DNA from: Sesamum alatum | Taxonomy: Eukaryota > Streptophyta > Magnoliopsida > Lamiales > Pedaliaceae | NCBI GenBank assembly: GCA_034509735.1 | Contig: JACGWO010000006.1 | Location: 7,207,001-7,271,000, forward strand | Length of the DNA stretch: 64,000 nt | Reading direction: 5' to 3' | In this document: one piece after another, positions 21,818-33,400 of the stretch | Numbering within the stretch: the first letter of the stretch is position 1 | Layout of the letters: the number at the start of each line of letters is the position of its first letter | Notes under the pieces: model-generated | Told to the model about the DNA's origin: nothing | Databases searched by the model: none | Seen by the model: only the letters and a program-made list of their open reading frames with translations | Program-made: the position numbers and the translations under genes

Positions 21818-23415
21818 GACCAAGCGATATTAATTAACGTGATCAATCCGACTAAAGTCCACTTGTATTAAACAAGGAACTTAGAATTTTCTTAGAGGAA
21901 GGGAAGGGGACGAGAGAAAGAGAGATCCGCCGGTGGTGTGTGTGTGTGTGTGTGCTCACAAGTTGATCAATCCTTTATTTGCATGCTTCTGTGAGTATTT
22001 ATAGAAGTGGAATCCTATTCCTCTTCAAATTCTAATTTTAATAAGCATACTTTGACTAGGATTTTGACCTAGTCAAATCCTAGTCAAACTAGACTTTAGA
22101 CTTAGTCAAACTAATCTAGGCCCTTGATCTCTCTACTTCAATCTCGTCCGTCCATCACCTTGATCGATTATTTATGGAATATTCAAATCTTATTTAAATA
22201 AACCATATGACTTTAAATAATTAATTTATTTATTTTAAGCCCATTTTCTCATTTCTAATAAATCTGATTTATTAGTTAATTCCATTTAATCTAATTAAAG
22301 AAATCAATAATCCAAGAAATGGGGAACCAATTTAATCTAATTAAATTGTTCAACCTCCCGAGATTAATTCTAAATTAATCCCTTTGTTACCGGCGGATTG
22401 TGTGTGACTATTTAGGTTCACCTTCAGCTAGACTTGGCCGAATTTTCAATCATCTCATGAAGGGAATTTGTCCGTCACCATGGGTGGCTGTCTAGCAACA
22501 GTCCATAGCACTAGAGACTAGGTGAATATTATGGCGTAAACATTTAGGCTCTCCAATACGTTTATCCTTCCATCTACTATCTCACAGCTATAGTTTAGGG
22601 TATGGACATTTAGGATGTTGGTACCCATTCTTGACTTAAGCCTTGGCTCGTCCACACTAAACATCCCAAGGATCCCATCCCATTGTTTAGTCACTATGGA
22701 CACAGATTTATTGAGGACGAGTCTTAGAGTAAAGTGAGACATTATTGTCAACCCTTTTGACAGGAGATGGATCCTCTCTTAGGACCTACTGTCCACACTA
22801 GACATCTTGACTGCACTAGAAAGGGCTTGTGACAACCGAGTCTCTTGACGTGGTAGCCTTTTGTCAAATCTAAGATATAGGCATGGTGTATATGTGATCT
22901 CAGTAGTCCCTCAAGTCTGAGGATCAAATCCGTACTGTTGGAACCGGGAATGCAAGTCATACTGACCGACCCTACTCAAGGTCTTCCATATGACGATCCC
23001 CACGAGTCACCTCAGCTAAGTAGCACCCAACTGACTGACCCACTACCATTGCATGGACGAACCTCGTCACTTGTCGATGAAACGCGACTGCAATTGCTTA
23101 GTGCAATTCTCAAGCGGACTCTCGGTACCCTATCTCGAGATCCCTTGACTTGGAGTGTTTCAGACCGATCCACAAAAACAGATTTCATTAACTGCCATCC
23201 TATGTGCAGTTCCAGTTTCTTGGATTGACGTTTCAATCAGTGGGCTTTGCTTGTGCATTGAACAGTTAATATAAAACAGTAAGTGAACACAAACAAAGTA
23301 TTAAGCCAAATTAATATTACTTTATTATTCATGGTAATTATATAAACACCGAAATTGTTCATACATAGATTACATAAGCCCAATCAGATTGGCTTCATAG
23401 TCACTTATTCTTACA
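21818..23415 (-). repeat. Copia 5' LTR, truncated (1598 bp)
   Basis: Matches 16838-18448 of the other LTR from GACCAAGCG onward. Everything equivalent to 16458-16837 is missing, and gag sequence abuts directly. The deletion therefore covers about 380 bp of LTR plus the primer site and the start of gag. The outer CA end and target duplication are intact. Confidence 0.9.
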
Positions 23416-23420
23416 GTTTT

Positions 23421-24959
23421 CTTGTCGTCATTTTATTATTGTTGTTGACAATAATATTGTTAATATTGTTACAACTACTAAGGGAAAATTTCAATTTACG
23501 TCCCATAACTTACCCTGTTAGCGATTTTGAACCCATTATTTTACGACTAAACATATTTAATCCTACAAGTCCAAAAAAGTTGCTATTACGTGCCATTAAC
23601 ACTTTCGATTAAATTTACTACGGCATAGTACAATTTAAAACAAATAGTATATAATAACATATAGGATACTTATATAAACTTCAAACATATATATATTTAT
23701 ATTAAAGAACAAATATAGCAAATTTCAAATAAAAATGCTCAATCTTATTATATTAGCTAGAAGTGCTTTTGAAAACTTAAAATGAGTGGCTTCTTTTCTA
23801 ATTAATTTAATTTTAATATTAATATCAGATAATTCTTTAGAAATTTTATATATACTTTTATTTTTCTACCATAATATAATGGATGTAAAATAACACTAAG
23901 TGCAATTTTGAATTAAATATATAAAAGTGAGAATCTTATAAGTATTTATTCCTATTATGAAAACATATCCCAAGTAATTTTTTGATTGATAAATAAGAAT
24001 TAGTTAGAAAAGAACAAAATTTAATAATTTAGAATTTTAAACCAAAAAACACCATCTACCCCCTCCCCAGGAAAAGAAATAACATTATATATAAGAGTAC
24101 AATAGCCATGAGATCGAAGAAAAGTATACACAATATTTATCATAAATAATCAAATTTCAAATATATATCGAGTGATAAATGCAATTGACATAATTATAGA
24201 CCCCATTACACAAATAGAATTATTTTGATACTTTAAAAAGAGTTTATCCAAATTAAACTATTTTTTTTATTAAAAAATTACTAGCAATTATTATTACATT
24301 ATACTAGAACAAAAAATAACAAAAGGGAAAATATAATATTGTATATTAATGTTACAAAAATGCGTAATACATTTGTGAACTAGCGAATAAACATTAAAAG
24401 ATAATTGCACAATAACATGTTAATTATAGACTGAATTTCAATTGTATAATTATATTCTCCACAAATAGCAGTTTTCCGTTATTACAATTGCTTTGAAATT
24501 TTCATAGAACGGTAGGATATATTTATATTGGATGGCTAGCTTGTACATATATATTCTATCCCACATGCAAAGACTAATTAAGTTTTAAGTGTTTGATAAA
24601 TATAATAGCCAAGTTAAAGTTCAAAATGAAAGTTGGAGGAAATAATTAAGAAAAGAAGCAGTTGGACACACGTGGCTCGTCACGATGCATGTTTATATGG
24701 AGAAATAAAATAATATGTTATTTTATTTTATTTTCAAAATTTATATTTTAGAATTATTTTATTCTCTTATAAAAAGTTGAAAATAATAAATAGCATTTTC
24801 TGAAGAAGATATCTTTTCTTAAAAACTTTAAAGCTGCTTTCAAAAGCATCTGGTTAAAAAAGACCTTTTCTTGAAGGTTGCAACTTTTAGATTAAGAAGT
24901 ATAATTGAAGAGATGTATTTTTTTTAGAAGACATAAAAACGTCTATATATAGATGTTTC
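23421..24959. other. AT-rich intergenic stretch
   Basis: No recognisable gene between the copia element and the LINE. The only notable part is 24505-24680, which is a dispersed repeat described separately. Confidence 0.5.
24505..24680 (+). repeat. Dispersed repeat, uninterrupted copy
   Basis: Shared phrases are ATATATTTATATTGGA, GCTAGCTTGTA, TTCTATCCCACATG, TTAAGTGTTTGATAAA, AATAATTAAGAAAAGAAG and TTGGACACACGTGGC. The other copy in this window is split by the Athila-type element into 37466-37548 and 45992-46085. This copy therefore shows the pre-insertion arrangement. Confidence 0.8.
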
Positions 24960-24977
24960 AAGTGCTACATCACATGC

Positions 24978-26133
24978 ATTGGGTAGCTTGGTCTAAGATC
25001 AGTCGACCAAAAGCAGTTGGAGGAATTGGTTTCCGCAATCTTGACGCCTTTAACGATGCACTCCTTGCCAGGCAGGCGTGGCGCATCATTACCCATCTGC
25101 ATTCGCTGGTAAGCCATATCTTTAAAGCTAGATACTTCGTGTGTACTGATTTTTTTGGTGCTAAGTTGGGCAGTCGACCATCATTTTCATGGAGAAGTAT
25201 TCTGAACGCCCGGTACCTTGTTGAAGCGGGCTCTCGATGGAGGGTTGGCAATGGAGAGTCTATCTGTATTTGGATGGACATGTGGGTTCCCTCCTGTGAT
25301 TTCCGCCCGAAATTCAGGCCAACTGGATACGACGAGTCTTCTCGAGTTGCTTCGCTCATTGATCACGATAACGGAGGATGGCGAGTGTCAACCATTCGGA
25401 GCTTAGTCTATCCCTCAGATGCTGAGGCAATACTGACCATCCCCCTTGGTCGAACTGTGCACGAGGACTCACTTATTTGGCACTTCAACGCAAACGGAAA
25501 ATTCTCCGTTAGGAGCGCACACTACCTGACGCTGTCCATCGCTGAAAGTTCACAGGGTCTTATTCGGATCAACAGGGATGGGATGGATGGAATTTCTTGT
25601 GGAACAGGATGACCCCTCCGAAGGTCAAGACGTTTGGATGGGAGATGTGTAAAGATGCTTCCCTTTCATGGCTAATTTGGTTCGACGAAATCCAGGAGTG
25701 GATAATTTTTGTCCCGTCTGCAAAGCGGCTGGAAAAGACCCCTTTTTGATATCTTTATTTCTTGTCTGGTTTCACAGCAAGCCTGGGCTCTCTCGGACCT
25801 TCCATGAAGTGTTGTGTCGGTTTGGAGGGGTGATACGGAGTTGTGGTTCTGCTGGTGTTTCGGAAAACTTGGATGGACCTGCTGCGGATATTGCCATTAC
25901 TCTCTGTTGGCAGCTTTAGCTGAACCGAAATCGATGGCTTTGGGAAAAATGCGGGCCTCTCTCCTCCAAGATATCATTTCCCGAGCACGTTGTTTGTTGT
26001 CTGAATATGAAGAATGCTGCTCATTGCTGAAAGGCCCAGTGAGGAATGATGCCTTCAGACGTGAATGGCAGCCCCCACATGACGGGTTTGTTAAGATAAA
26101 TTTCGACGGGGCTGAGGAATCTCACCTGAGGAA
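24978..26133 (+). pseudogene. LINE ORF2 C-terminal region, first half
   Basis: The sequence starts inside the post-RT region (WVAWSKISRPKAVGGIGFRN, FNDALLARQAWRI, KARYF, SFSWRSIL, WRVGNGESICIW). A zf-RVT type segment follows (DSLIWHFNANGKFSVRSAHY; then NLVRRNPGVDNFCPVC after frame changes). Near 26075-26130 the RNase H-like domain opens with FVKINFDGAEESHLRNA, where it is cut by the nested insertion. This region is typical of plant L1-type LINEs. Frameshifts near 25600 and 25760 show it was decaying independently of the insertion. Confidence 0.87.
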
Positions 26134-26143
26134 TGCTCCAAAA

Positions 26144-26206
<63 letters not shown>

Positions 26207-26736
26207 CGGAATCTGTTCTCTGTTAGTGATCTACCTTATTCTCCGGTCGACCTTCCATAAACGCCACCGTCTTACATTTTACCATCCCGTCTCCGATCAC
26301 TATATAATGGCCCCTCCTCTCAATATCAGGATTATCCGATACCTTCGATTACTACTCTCTGTGAGTCGAAGTTGTCTTAAACTTCCTGATACATATATCC
26401 CATCCGTTAGGTGAGTGAGTACTTGGGTTCTGGTTCCGGATCTTGACCTTGTGTAGGTCCTGTTGTTCCTCTAGTCTGTTGGTGCAATTAGGGCTGAGTG
26501 CCGGCCTTCTGTGGTCGTTGCCGTCTCACACTAGTTTGGCTCCCTGAGCCTAATTCGTTCTAGATTTGTTCTTCACACTTTCTGTTACGATTATTTTGTT
26601 TAATCTTTCGTATTTACTATTACGCTTTCCCCCACTGGTTTGTATTAAAGGGTTACTTCAAAACCCATCCCCATTTGTAATTTATTTATTCTCTTTGTGA
26701 TCTGTGTAATCCACTTGGTGGTGTGTCCTCCTAACA
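26134..26736 (+). repeat. 5' LTR of the gag-only element
   Basis: Ends CCTCCTAACA immediately before the primer site. It matches 28390-28954 closely from AATCTGTTCTCTGTTAGTGA onward. A pure (CT)n run covers about 26144-26198 and is much longer than in the partner LTR. The start is approximate: the shared phrase TGCTCCAAA at 26134 and 28349 may be the true LTR start or chance microhomology. A TATATAATGG promoter-like motif lies at 26302. Confidence 0.75.
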
Positions 26737-26737
26737 G

Positions 26738-26749
26738 TGGTATCGAGCC
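26738..26749 (+). other. Primer-binding site (initiator tRNA-Met type)
   Basis: TGGTATCGAGCC begins one base after the 5' LTR. It resembles the copia primer site TGGTATCAGAGC, complementary to the 3' end of initiator tRNA-Met, with one missing base. Confidence 0.8.
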
Positions 26750-27270
26750 GATTCTCACCGGTTCTGGGTCAAGTGGCATCTCGGTAAAACACCTCTAACT
26801 CTCTAATTACTGCTTTATATTGCTTCGCGCTACTGCTCAGTAATAACCATTTGTTGGTGGTATTATTCTGTGTTGTGATATAACTAATCCTGTTTAGTCC
26901 TATATCTTGCTTGGTGCAGTTCTGCTTAGTGCTATATCCATATCTTGCTTAGTGCTATTGTCGGTTACTTAAATAACTCTGTTGCTCAGTTTTTTGTTTC
27001 TATGTTGGTTACACTGCTGAGTGCTATGTTTCTGTTAATAAATACTGTTGAGTATATTATGCTTAGTGCACCGGTAATTTTCTTCTGATCCCTCACTTGG
27101 CCGGGTCCCGTGAGACCGTCGGGTATCTGGTTGAGGTTCAGAGGTGTCTCTTTGTTACTACTGTTCCGTTCTATACATGCGTACTCTAATTTGATGCTGT
27201 GTGTGATAATCTCTTGGATAAACTTTGTTTAGCTTTATATTTGTGAATCTGTGTGATATCTCTATTATCT

Positions 27271-28078
27271 ATGGTTGGTTATGATTTGCTTCCTTTTGAT
27301 GGTAAATCTAATTTTTCTATATGGCAACAGAAAATGAAAGGCATGCTAATACAACAAAAGGTTCTCAAAGTTATAGATGGTAGATACCCAAAAACTGTCA
27401 CTAAGGATAAAAGGCTAGAAGATGATGAATATGCTTACTCCTCCATACCTGTCTGATTCCGTAATTAGAAAAGTAGGTAAGTAAGAAATTGCTAAGAATT
27501 TGTGGGATAAGTTAGAAGAACTGTATACTGAGAATTCGTTGCCTAGTAAGCTTTTTGTACTTGAGAAAATTTTCCGGTATAAGTTAGACTTGTCTAAGAA
27601 CATTGATGACAATCTTGATGAGTTCACAAAACTAGTTCAGGACATCAAGTTGACTGGTGATAAGAACATTGATGACTATACCCCAATTGTCTTGTTGAAT
27701 GCTATACTAGAAGAGTGCAGTGATGTTAAAGCTGCCATTAAGTATGGTAGGGATCATGTTAATCTAGAGACTGTGGTGAATGGCTTAAAGAGTAAGGAGA
27801 TGGACATTAAGGCTAACAAACCTAGTCAAAACCAACTTGAAGTAAACTTTGTAAAGGGAAAAACTAGGAACTCTGGTTACAAACATAAGAATCATAAATC
27901 AAAAGATGATGAGGATGGAGATGATAAAAAGAAAAAATGGAAGTGTTACAATTGTGAGATTAAAGGCCACTATATTAAAGATTGTAGGAAACCTAGGAAA
28001 GACAAAAGGAATAAAAATCTGGATAGTGACGAAGAAGCAAATGCTTTTATTCAAGATAACCTAGGAGAAGTCTACTAA
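27271..28078 (+). pseudogene. Copia-type gag (UBN2 family) with CCHC knuckle
   Basis: The N-terminus (LLPFDGKSNFSIWQQKMKGM) is typical of copia gag. The middle (WDKLEELYTENSLPSKLFVL, LDEFTKLVQDI) follows the UBN2 pattern. A perfect zinc knuckle CYNCEIKGHYIKDC (CX2CX4HX4C) lies near 27945-27986, after a lysine-rich stretch, and the frame ends at 28078. The gene is broken once: a frameshift near 27440 and an in-frame TAA at about 27482 separate the first 60 codons from the remaining 190. The ATG at 27271 is the more gag-like start, with another in frame at 27253. Apart from this one lesion the frame is well preserved, suggesting fairly recent activity in trans. Confidence 0.85.
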
Positions 28079-28348
28079 TTTTTGGGTCATTTGTCCTCTT
28101 TTCTTGTATACCTTACTAACCTAAGTGTGCTAGTGTGTTTATCTGTCTTGCAGGTACCTTCGTGGTGTCCCGGTGATGTTTTAGGCAATGATGATCGCCA
28201 AACAAGTCTTGGGCCAGGTCAACCCCTTTGGGTTCTGGTCCAAGGTAGAGAATGGCTGGCCCTGCTCCATGAAAGGCCCAACAGACAATTCTGAATCGGA
28301 AGTCCATTACCCTACCCGATTCGACCCTTTTGTCCGTGTACTTATATC

Positions 28349-28954
28349 TGCTCCAAACCTAACCCTAGACCATTTTGTGAGTCTTCCGCCGTCAGCTTCA
28401 TCTCTCTCTCTCCCTTCTCTCTCCAGAATCTGTTCTCTGTTAGTGATCTACCTTCCTTCTCCGACCGACCTTCCATAAACGCCACCGTCTTACCTTTTAC
28501 CATCCCATCTCCGATCAATATATAATGGCCCCTCATCTCAATCTCAAGATTATCCGATACCTTCGATTACTACTCTCTGTGAGTCAAACTTGTGTTAAAC
28601 TTCCCGATACATATATTCCATCCGTTGGGTGAGTGAGTACTTGGGTTCTGATTCCAGATCTTGACCTTGTGTAGGTCGTGTTGTTCCTCTAATCTGTTGG
28701 TGCAATCAGGGCTGAGTGCCGGCTTTTTGTGGTCGTTGCCGTCTCACATTAGTTTGGCTCCCTGAGCCTAATTTGTTCTAGATCTGTTCTTCATACTTTC
28801 TGTTAAGATTATTTTGTTTAATCTTTCGTATTTATTATTACACTTCCCCCCGCTGGTTTGTATTAAAGGGTTACTTCAAAACCCATCCCCATTTGTAATT
28901 TATTTATTCTCTTTGTGATCTGTGTAATCCACTTGGTGGTGTGTCCTCCTAACA
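28349..28954 (+). repeat. 3' LTR of the gag-only element
   Basis: Direct repeat of 26134-26736 with scattered substitutions, ending CTAACA before LINE sequence. It has only a short CT tract and contains about 45 bp (28358-28405) absent from the 5' copy. The exact start is uncertain and no good polypurine tract precedes 28349. Confidence 0.72.
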
Positions 28955-29275
28955 AGCGTCATGTTTCTTTTAAGGCTTTACCGGAGCATATTGAACTACT
29001 TGCAGCGGCCACGGCTGTCGAGTTCGGCAAGGAAAAGGGCTGGGAACAGATTATTGTTGAAGGGGATTGTCTCTCAGTAATATCAAAATTGGAGAGCACA
29101 GAACCTGACTCCTCAGTGTTGGGTAATTTGGTTCAGGATGTTAGAGAGATTGCTAAATTGTTTCGATCTTGCAAATTCTACTTTGTGCCCCGAGATGCGA
29201 ATGTTTTGGCTCATAGACTTGCTAGAGGGGCATGGTCTGATTCTAATGGTGTTCACGGCCTAGTGTAACCATCGT
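28955..29275 (+). pseudogene. LINE RNase H-like tail, second half (RVT_3-type)
   Basis: Continues the domain interrupted at 26133: KRHVSFKALPEHIELLAAA, EFGKEKGWEQIIVEGDCLSV, then FYFVPRDANVLAHRLARGAW and a stop at about 29268. The acidic and histidine positions expected of RNase H-like RVT_3 domains are in place (E in the first helix, EGD, and the final DAN-LAH). Compared with the family roughly 15-20 residues are missing between the two halves, so some LINE sequence was lost at the insertion site. Confidence 0.85.
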
Positions 29276-29586
29276 TCATATATGATATTTCCTTCTTCAA
29301 AAAAATAAGAAGTGCTAGATCACATGCTTCATTTTTCCATCAGTCCTTTCACTTCATATTGATTAAAGCGTTTTTGTAATTGTTTTGAAAGAAGGCTTCT
29401 AAAGTTGTTGTTCGGCAAGCCTTGGTTGATTTTGTCATAGCCTAGAAAGTGAATTATTTTAACCTGATAACAACAAGATAGTGGGGGAAAATTTTCAATT
29501 TTAAAAAAGTGAAATTACTTTTCAAAAACCTCTTCAGAATTCATATATCCCCAACATTTTTAAATTGAAATTTACATTTTTATCAA

Positions 29587-30000
29587 GATGGAGTCCAATT
29601 CGAGTACTGGTAACAAGACGGTATATCGAGAGTTTGTTATGTTGAATTGTTTTGATGGAATGAACTATCCGCACGGGAAGGACAAGATGATTTTTTTCTA
29701 ATTTTTCTGAAGATGGCTTATACATTAAATGTTAATCAACCTACTACAAAATCAAAAGAAGGTGATTCCTACAAAGTCAAGGTAACTTGTGCCAAAAGAG
29801 AGGAAGATGAATTACTATGACACGACCATATTTTGAATACTTTGTATGATCGGATGTTTGACTTGTATTCACCAATCAAGTCGCCATTGAAAATTTGGAG
29901 TGCTCTAAAGCATAAATACAATATCGAAAAACAAAACACAAATAAGTTTTTTACTATGAAATACTTTGAATTTGTTGGGTTTAATGCAATATACTCCTGT
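29587..30000 (+). pseudogene. Copia-type gag fragment (DUF4219/UBN2-like)
   Basis: From ATGGAGTCCAATTC the frame reads MESNSSTGNKTVY, then CFDGMNYPHGKDKM, KREEDELL, HDHILNTLYDRMFDLYSP, SPLKIWSALKHKYN and FFTMKYFEF. This is the usual beginning of a copia gag, in which NYPxWKxKM and the IW-L-KY motif are conserved. Frameshifts near 29620 and 29700 and a TGA at about 29818 disrupt it. No LTR or primer site was identified around it. It is a different family from the gag at 27271-28078. Confidence 0.75.
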
Positions 30001-30475
30001 GTATGTGGAAATGTTCTACAAAAAAACCCGGTGTAAAAAAAAAATGCCATTTCACCTCTCTATGACGTTAAAAATAAAGCATACTGCCCTTAGTAAATTT
30101 GAATGTATATTTGAAGGTGCAATGACAAAAGTGCTCATTGACTATGTTAAACCACCATTTAGATTTAAGTTAACAAACCAACGGCTTCTATTTAATCTAA
30201 TCTAAACATGTGGCTTAGATTTAATTATTATTTATAAAAATATTTTTTGTTTTACAAAAAATACTAATTAAATAGGTATAAATAAATATAATATTTTTAA
30301 CATAATCAATAGTTCAGATCTATATATATATATATATTTATATTGAATGATAGATTTAGACATATATCTTTATTTTCTACATAAAGTTTATATGATATCA
30401 ACTATAAATATATAAATCTAAATTAAACTATACTATTTTAACATATAGATAATTATATATTATTTTAATATTATA
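30001..30475. other. AT-rich spacer
   Basis: Very AT-rich, with a (TA)n run near 30321-30338. No coding or RNA gene is recognised. It ends at the 3' terminus of the left Helitron. Confidence 0.5.
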
Positions 30476-33400
30476 CTAGAAAGCATGACGTGCGATGCAT
30501 GTGTACAAATATATTTTTAGAAGTAAATATGTCATTTTATATTAAGTTCATGATATTGTTCATATTCTTTTCATTGAAACATTAATATTATAAAATTATA
30601 TTTTCAAACAAATTAATAATAATTATTTAAATTAATAAGAAAATTATTCAATTTTATTATCTGTAATTCACTATCTAAATTTAATTGGTACTATTAAATA
30701 AAAAAGATATTTCTCAAAATTAAAATTTTGTATTTTGTATATTCACTAATAATTATTTCATTATTATCTATTAAACCAATTAATATAAAAATATAAAATA
30801 ATAATATTCAAAAAATTAATATTAAAATAAAAATAATTAGCCAAAACTCCTTATCTTGAATAGAAGAAATTTCTATTTAATTAAATAAATTGATAAATTT
30901 TATTTGTAGTACTTAAAGTGCTTATTTTCTGTTGTTTTATTTTAGTTTATTTTTATTGAATTTTATTTTGTATGTGTGTGTTGTATGTTTTCTTTTGCTA
31001 CTATATTTGAATGTCTTTTATTTTTTAATTTATTGACACTATTAAAAACTAATTATTTATTGACTAGTGTTATAAAACTATAATCAAATTGGACTACAGT
31101 ACTAATATTTGAATTGTAAGATCCTATAATGTATGTCAATCATATTTCAGTATCAACTTTTTTTTTATATTGTCAAAGCATTATTTACATGGTTTATTAG
31201 CTTCTAAATCTTGAAATATTATTGTATAACATTTTATTTTTTACCTTTATAAAAGAAACAATATATGTAAAATTAAAACATTCAGGATTATATAATACTA
31301 AAAGAATCAAGTGCTAAGAGATTCATTTAATAATTGAATTTTCATTAGCAATTTCAATTTAATAATATTCTATTCATATATCAACTTTTATTCTCTTCAG
31401 TACTCATGTTTTTTAAACTTTTAAGTTATTTTTATAAATTTATTACTGGAAAAATATATTAATCTCATTTGTTTATTTATTTATCATCTTTTTTTCTAAT
31501 TTCAGCATAATTAACTCAGTTTTTATTTATTATTTTATTGTACTAAGTTTATTCTCAACATTTATTAATTTTCTTAATATGAAAATGTAAGTGTACTAAT
31601 GTGTTAGTATATAATTATTTTAAAATTTTACACTTTTAATTGTTACGGTGTTAATGTTTACTAACCATTTGACTTTTTTTATTTTCATAAGGGGAAATAA
31701 CATTGTTTCACTCCGTCACTTAGGTCCTTTCCATTTTAATTTGGTCCATAAAATTTGGGATTCTCACTTTAGGTACCGGAAATATTAAAAAGTAGCAATT
31801 TTGGTTCCATAACACCTTTCCATAACACCTTCCCTTCTGGATATTCAAAAGAAAATATCATATGGGCGATAAGTGTATAACAATACAAGAGGACAAAATG
31901 TTACAACTTTTAAGCACCTTTTAAAGCATAAAAATAGTTATATATGTCTCTTTAGGACCTCCAGTTGTGTTAGTTAATTTACTACTCAATAAGATAAGGT
32001 TTTAAATTAAATTATTTATTATATTACTATTTATATTCTTCTTCAATGTCATTGTCTTGGGAGTGCAGGGAGAGGGGGACATGGTATTTTTAGCCTATTA
32101 ATACTTAAATAAAATCAATTAGTTAGCTCTTTTTTAAATTTTCAATAGCACTTCTAACTTAATCAGATCGATAATTATTTATTTATAATTAAATTTTGAT
32201 ACTTATTCGTTATTTTATTTTTGAATAAATTCCATTTTAATAAAATTTATCAATTTTTATTCGTAGCTTTTATTGTGTCTCTTTGCTATTGTTTGATTTT
32301 GCTATATTATGTGTGTATATGTAATATATTTTCTTTTATTATATTTTGAATGTCAATGATTTTAAATTATTGACACTAAATGATTACAAACTAATTATTT
32401 ATTGACTATTATTATGAAAATATAATTTACATGGACGATATTACCAATATTTTATGTTGTAAGATCCTAATGTTAATTATATTTCAGTATCAACTTTTAA
32501 ATATTGTCAAAGTATTATTTACATGCTTTATTACCTTATAAAATTTGAAATATTATTGTATAAAATTTTATTTTTTGCCTTTATATTGCAATTTTTAATT
32601 CTGTATGCTTTTAGTTTAACTTCTTAATCTTATTTTCATATTCATCGATTTGTATAGTCTCTTTCATATTCAATAATATATTATGTTACAACTTAATTTT
32701 TTATGTCATATTGTCGGCCAAACGAGTATTTCACAGAGAGCCGACAAGGAATTTCATTAATAACAGGCAGTTCTATTAATTAATATAAAAAAATAATAAT
32801 AGATGTAAAGTAAAGTACTTAGAATTATCTAATACTAAAAAAGTCAAGTACTAAGAGATTCACTCAGTAGTTGAATTTTCACAAGCAATTTCAATTTAAT
32901 AATATCATACCCATATATCAATTTTAATTTGTAATTAAATTTTGATATTTATTCATTATTATATATATATATATATATTTAAGTTTAGATTAGTATTTTA
33001 TAAATTATTCATGGTTAGTTTATTTTAAATTTTAATGTGTCATGGTAAAATTAAACTTTCTTAATATAATTAAGATTTCTTCTAACTTAAAGTAATTGTG
33101 TTGAAATATTATTTGGCATATTAGTTGAATATGTTATACCTAAGTAGTTTAGAGAAATTAAGACTCTTAAATATTTTTCGTATAGAATTTTATTTTTTCT
33201 ATAACTGATTTTATAATATAATTTTCTATAAATGTTATTATAATTTAATGCGTGATAGGTCTGTGTAATTGTGCTCATTTATGATTCACGAATATTACAA
33301 GTAGATTATTAAAATTCTGTGTAATTGGCTTCATTTATGATTCACGGTTTAGGTTTTTTTTAATCCTAAATTTATATGGAGTAGATTTAGAATATTTTAC

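Larger units (their letters stand above)
16458..23415 (-). mobile_element. Ty1/copia LTR retrotransposon, internally deleted
   Basis: Outer ends are TG at 16458 and CA at 23415, flanked by the 5-bp target duplication GTTTT (16453-16457 and 23416-23420). Domain order on the minus strand is gag, GAG-pre-integrase, integrase, reverse transcriptase, RNase H, purine tract and 3' LTR, which is the copia order. Two deletions are evident. One joins gag directly to the middle of the 5' LTR at 21817/21818, removing the LTR end, primer-binding site and gag N-terminus. The other removes the protease. The long LTR and gag style suggest an Angela/Tork-like lineage, which is only an impression. The element cannot transpose by itself. 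Confidence 0.93.
26134..28954 (+). mobile_element. Gag-only, non-autonomous LTR retrotransposon
   Basis: Two closely similar direct repeats of about 0.6 kb enclose a 1.6-kb interior whose only coding content is a copia-type gag. The 5' LTR is followed immediately by a primer-binding site. No protease, integrase or reverse transcriptase is present, so the element would have to be mobilised in trans. It resembles the class described as TR-GAG. The right end (CTAACA, 28954) is firm. The left end is not: no 5-bp duplication matches AGCGT, and about 50 bp of LINE sequence seems lost, suggesting a deletion at the left junction. Confidence 0.8.
24978..29309 (+). mobile_element. 5'-truncated LINE (L1-type) with a nested LTR element
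   Basis: Flanked by an 18-bp target duplication with one mismatch: AAGTGCTACATCACATGC at 24960-24977 and AAGTGCTAGATCACATGC at 29310-29327. The element ends in a short A-rich tail (29299-29308). It contains only the end of the reverse transcriptase ORF and an RNase H-like tail, so reverse transcription stopped early at insertion. The open frame starting at 24953 is an artefact at its beginning, because its first eight codons are flank and target duplication. An LTR retrotransposon occupies about 26134-28954. Confidence 0.9.

Noticed and set aside
24953..25612. Host gene encoding a 219-residue protein
   Set aside because: It is the C-terminal region of a LINE ORF; its first codons come from the target duplication and flank.
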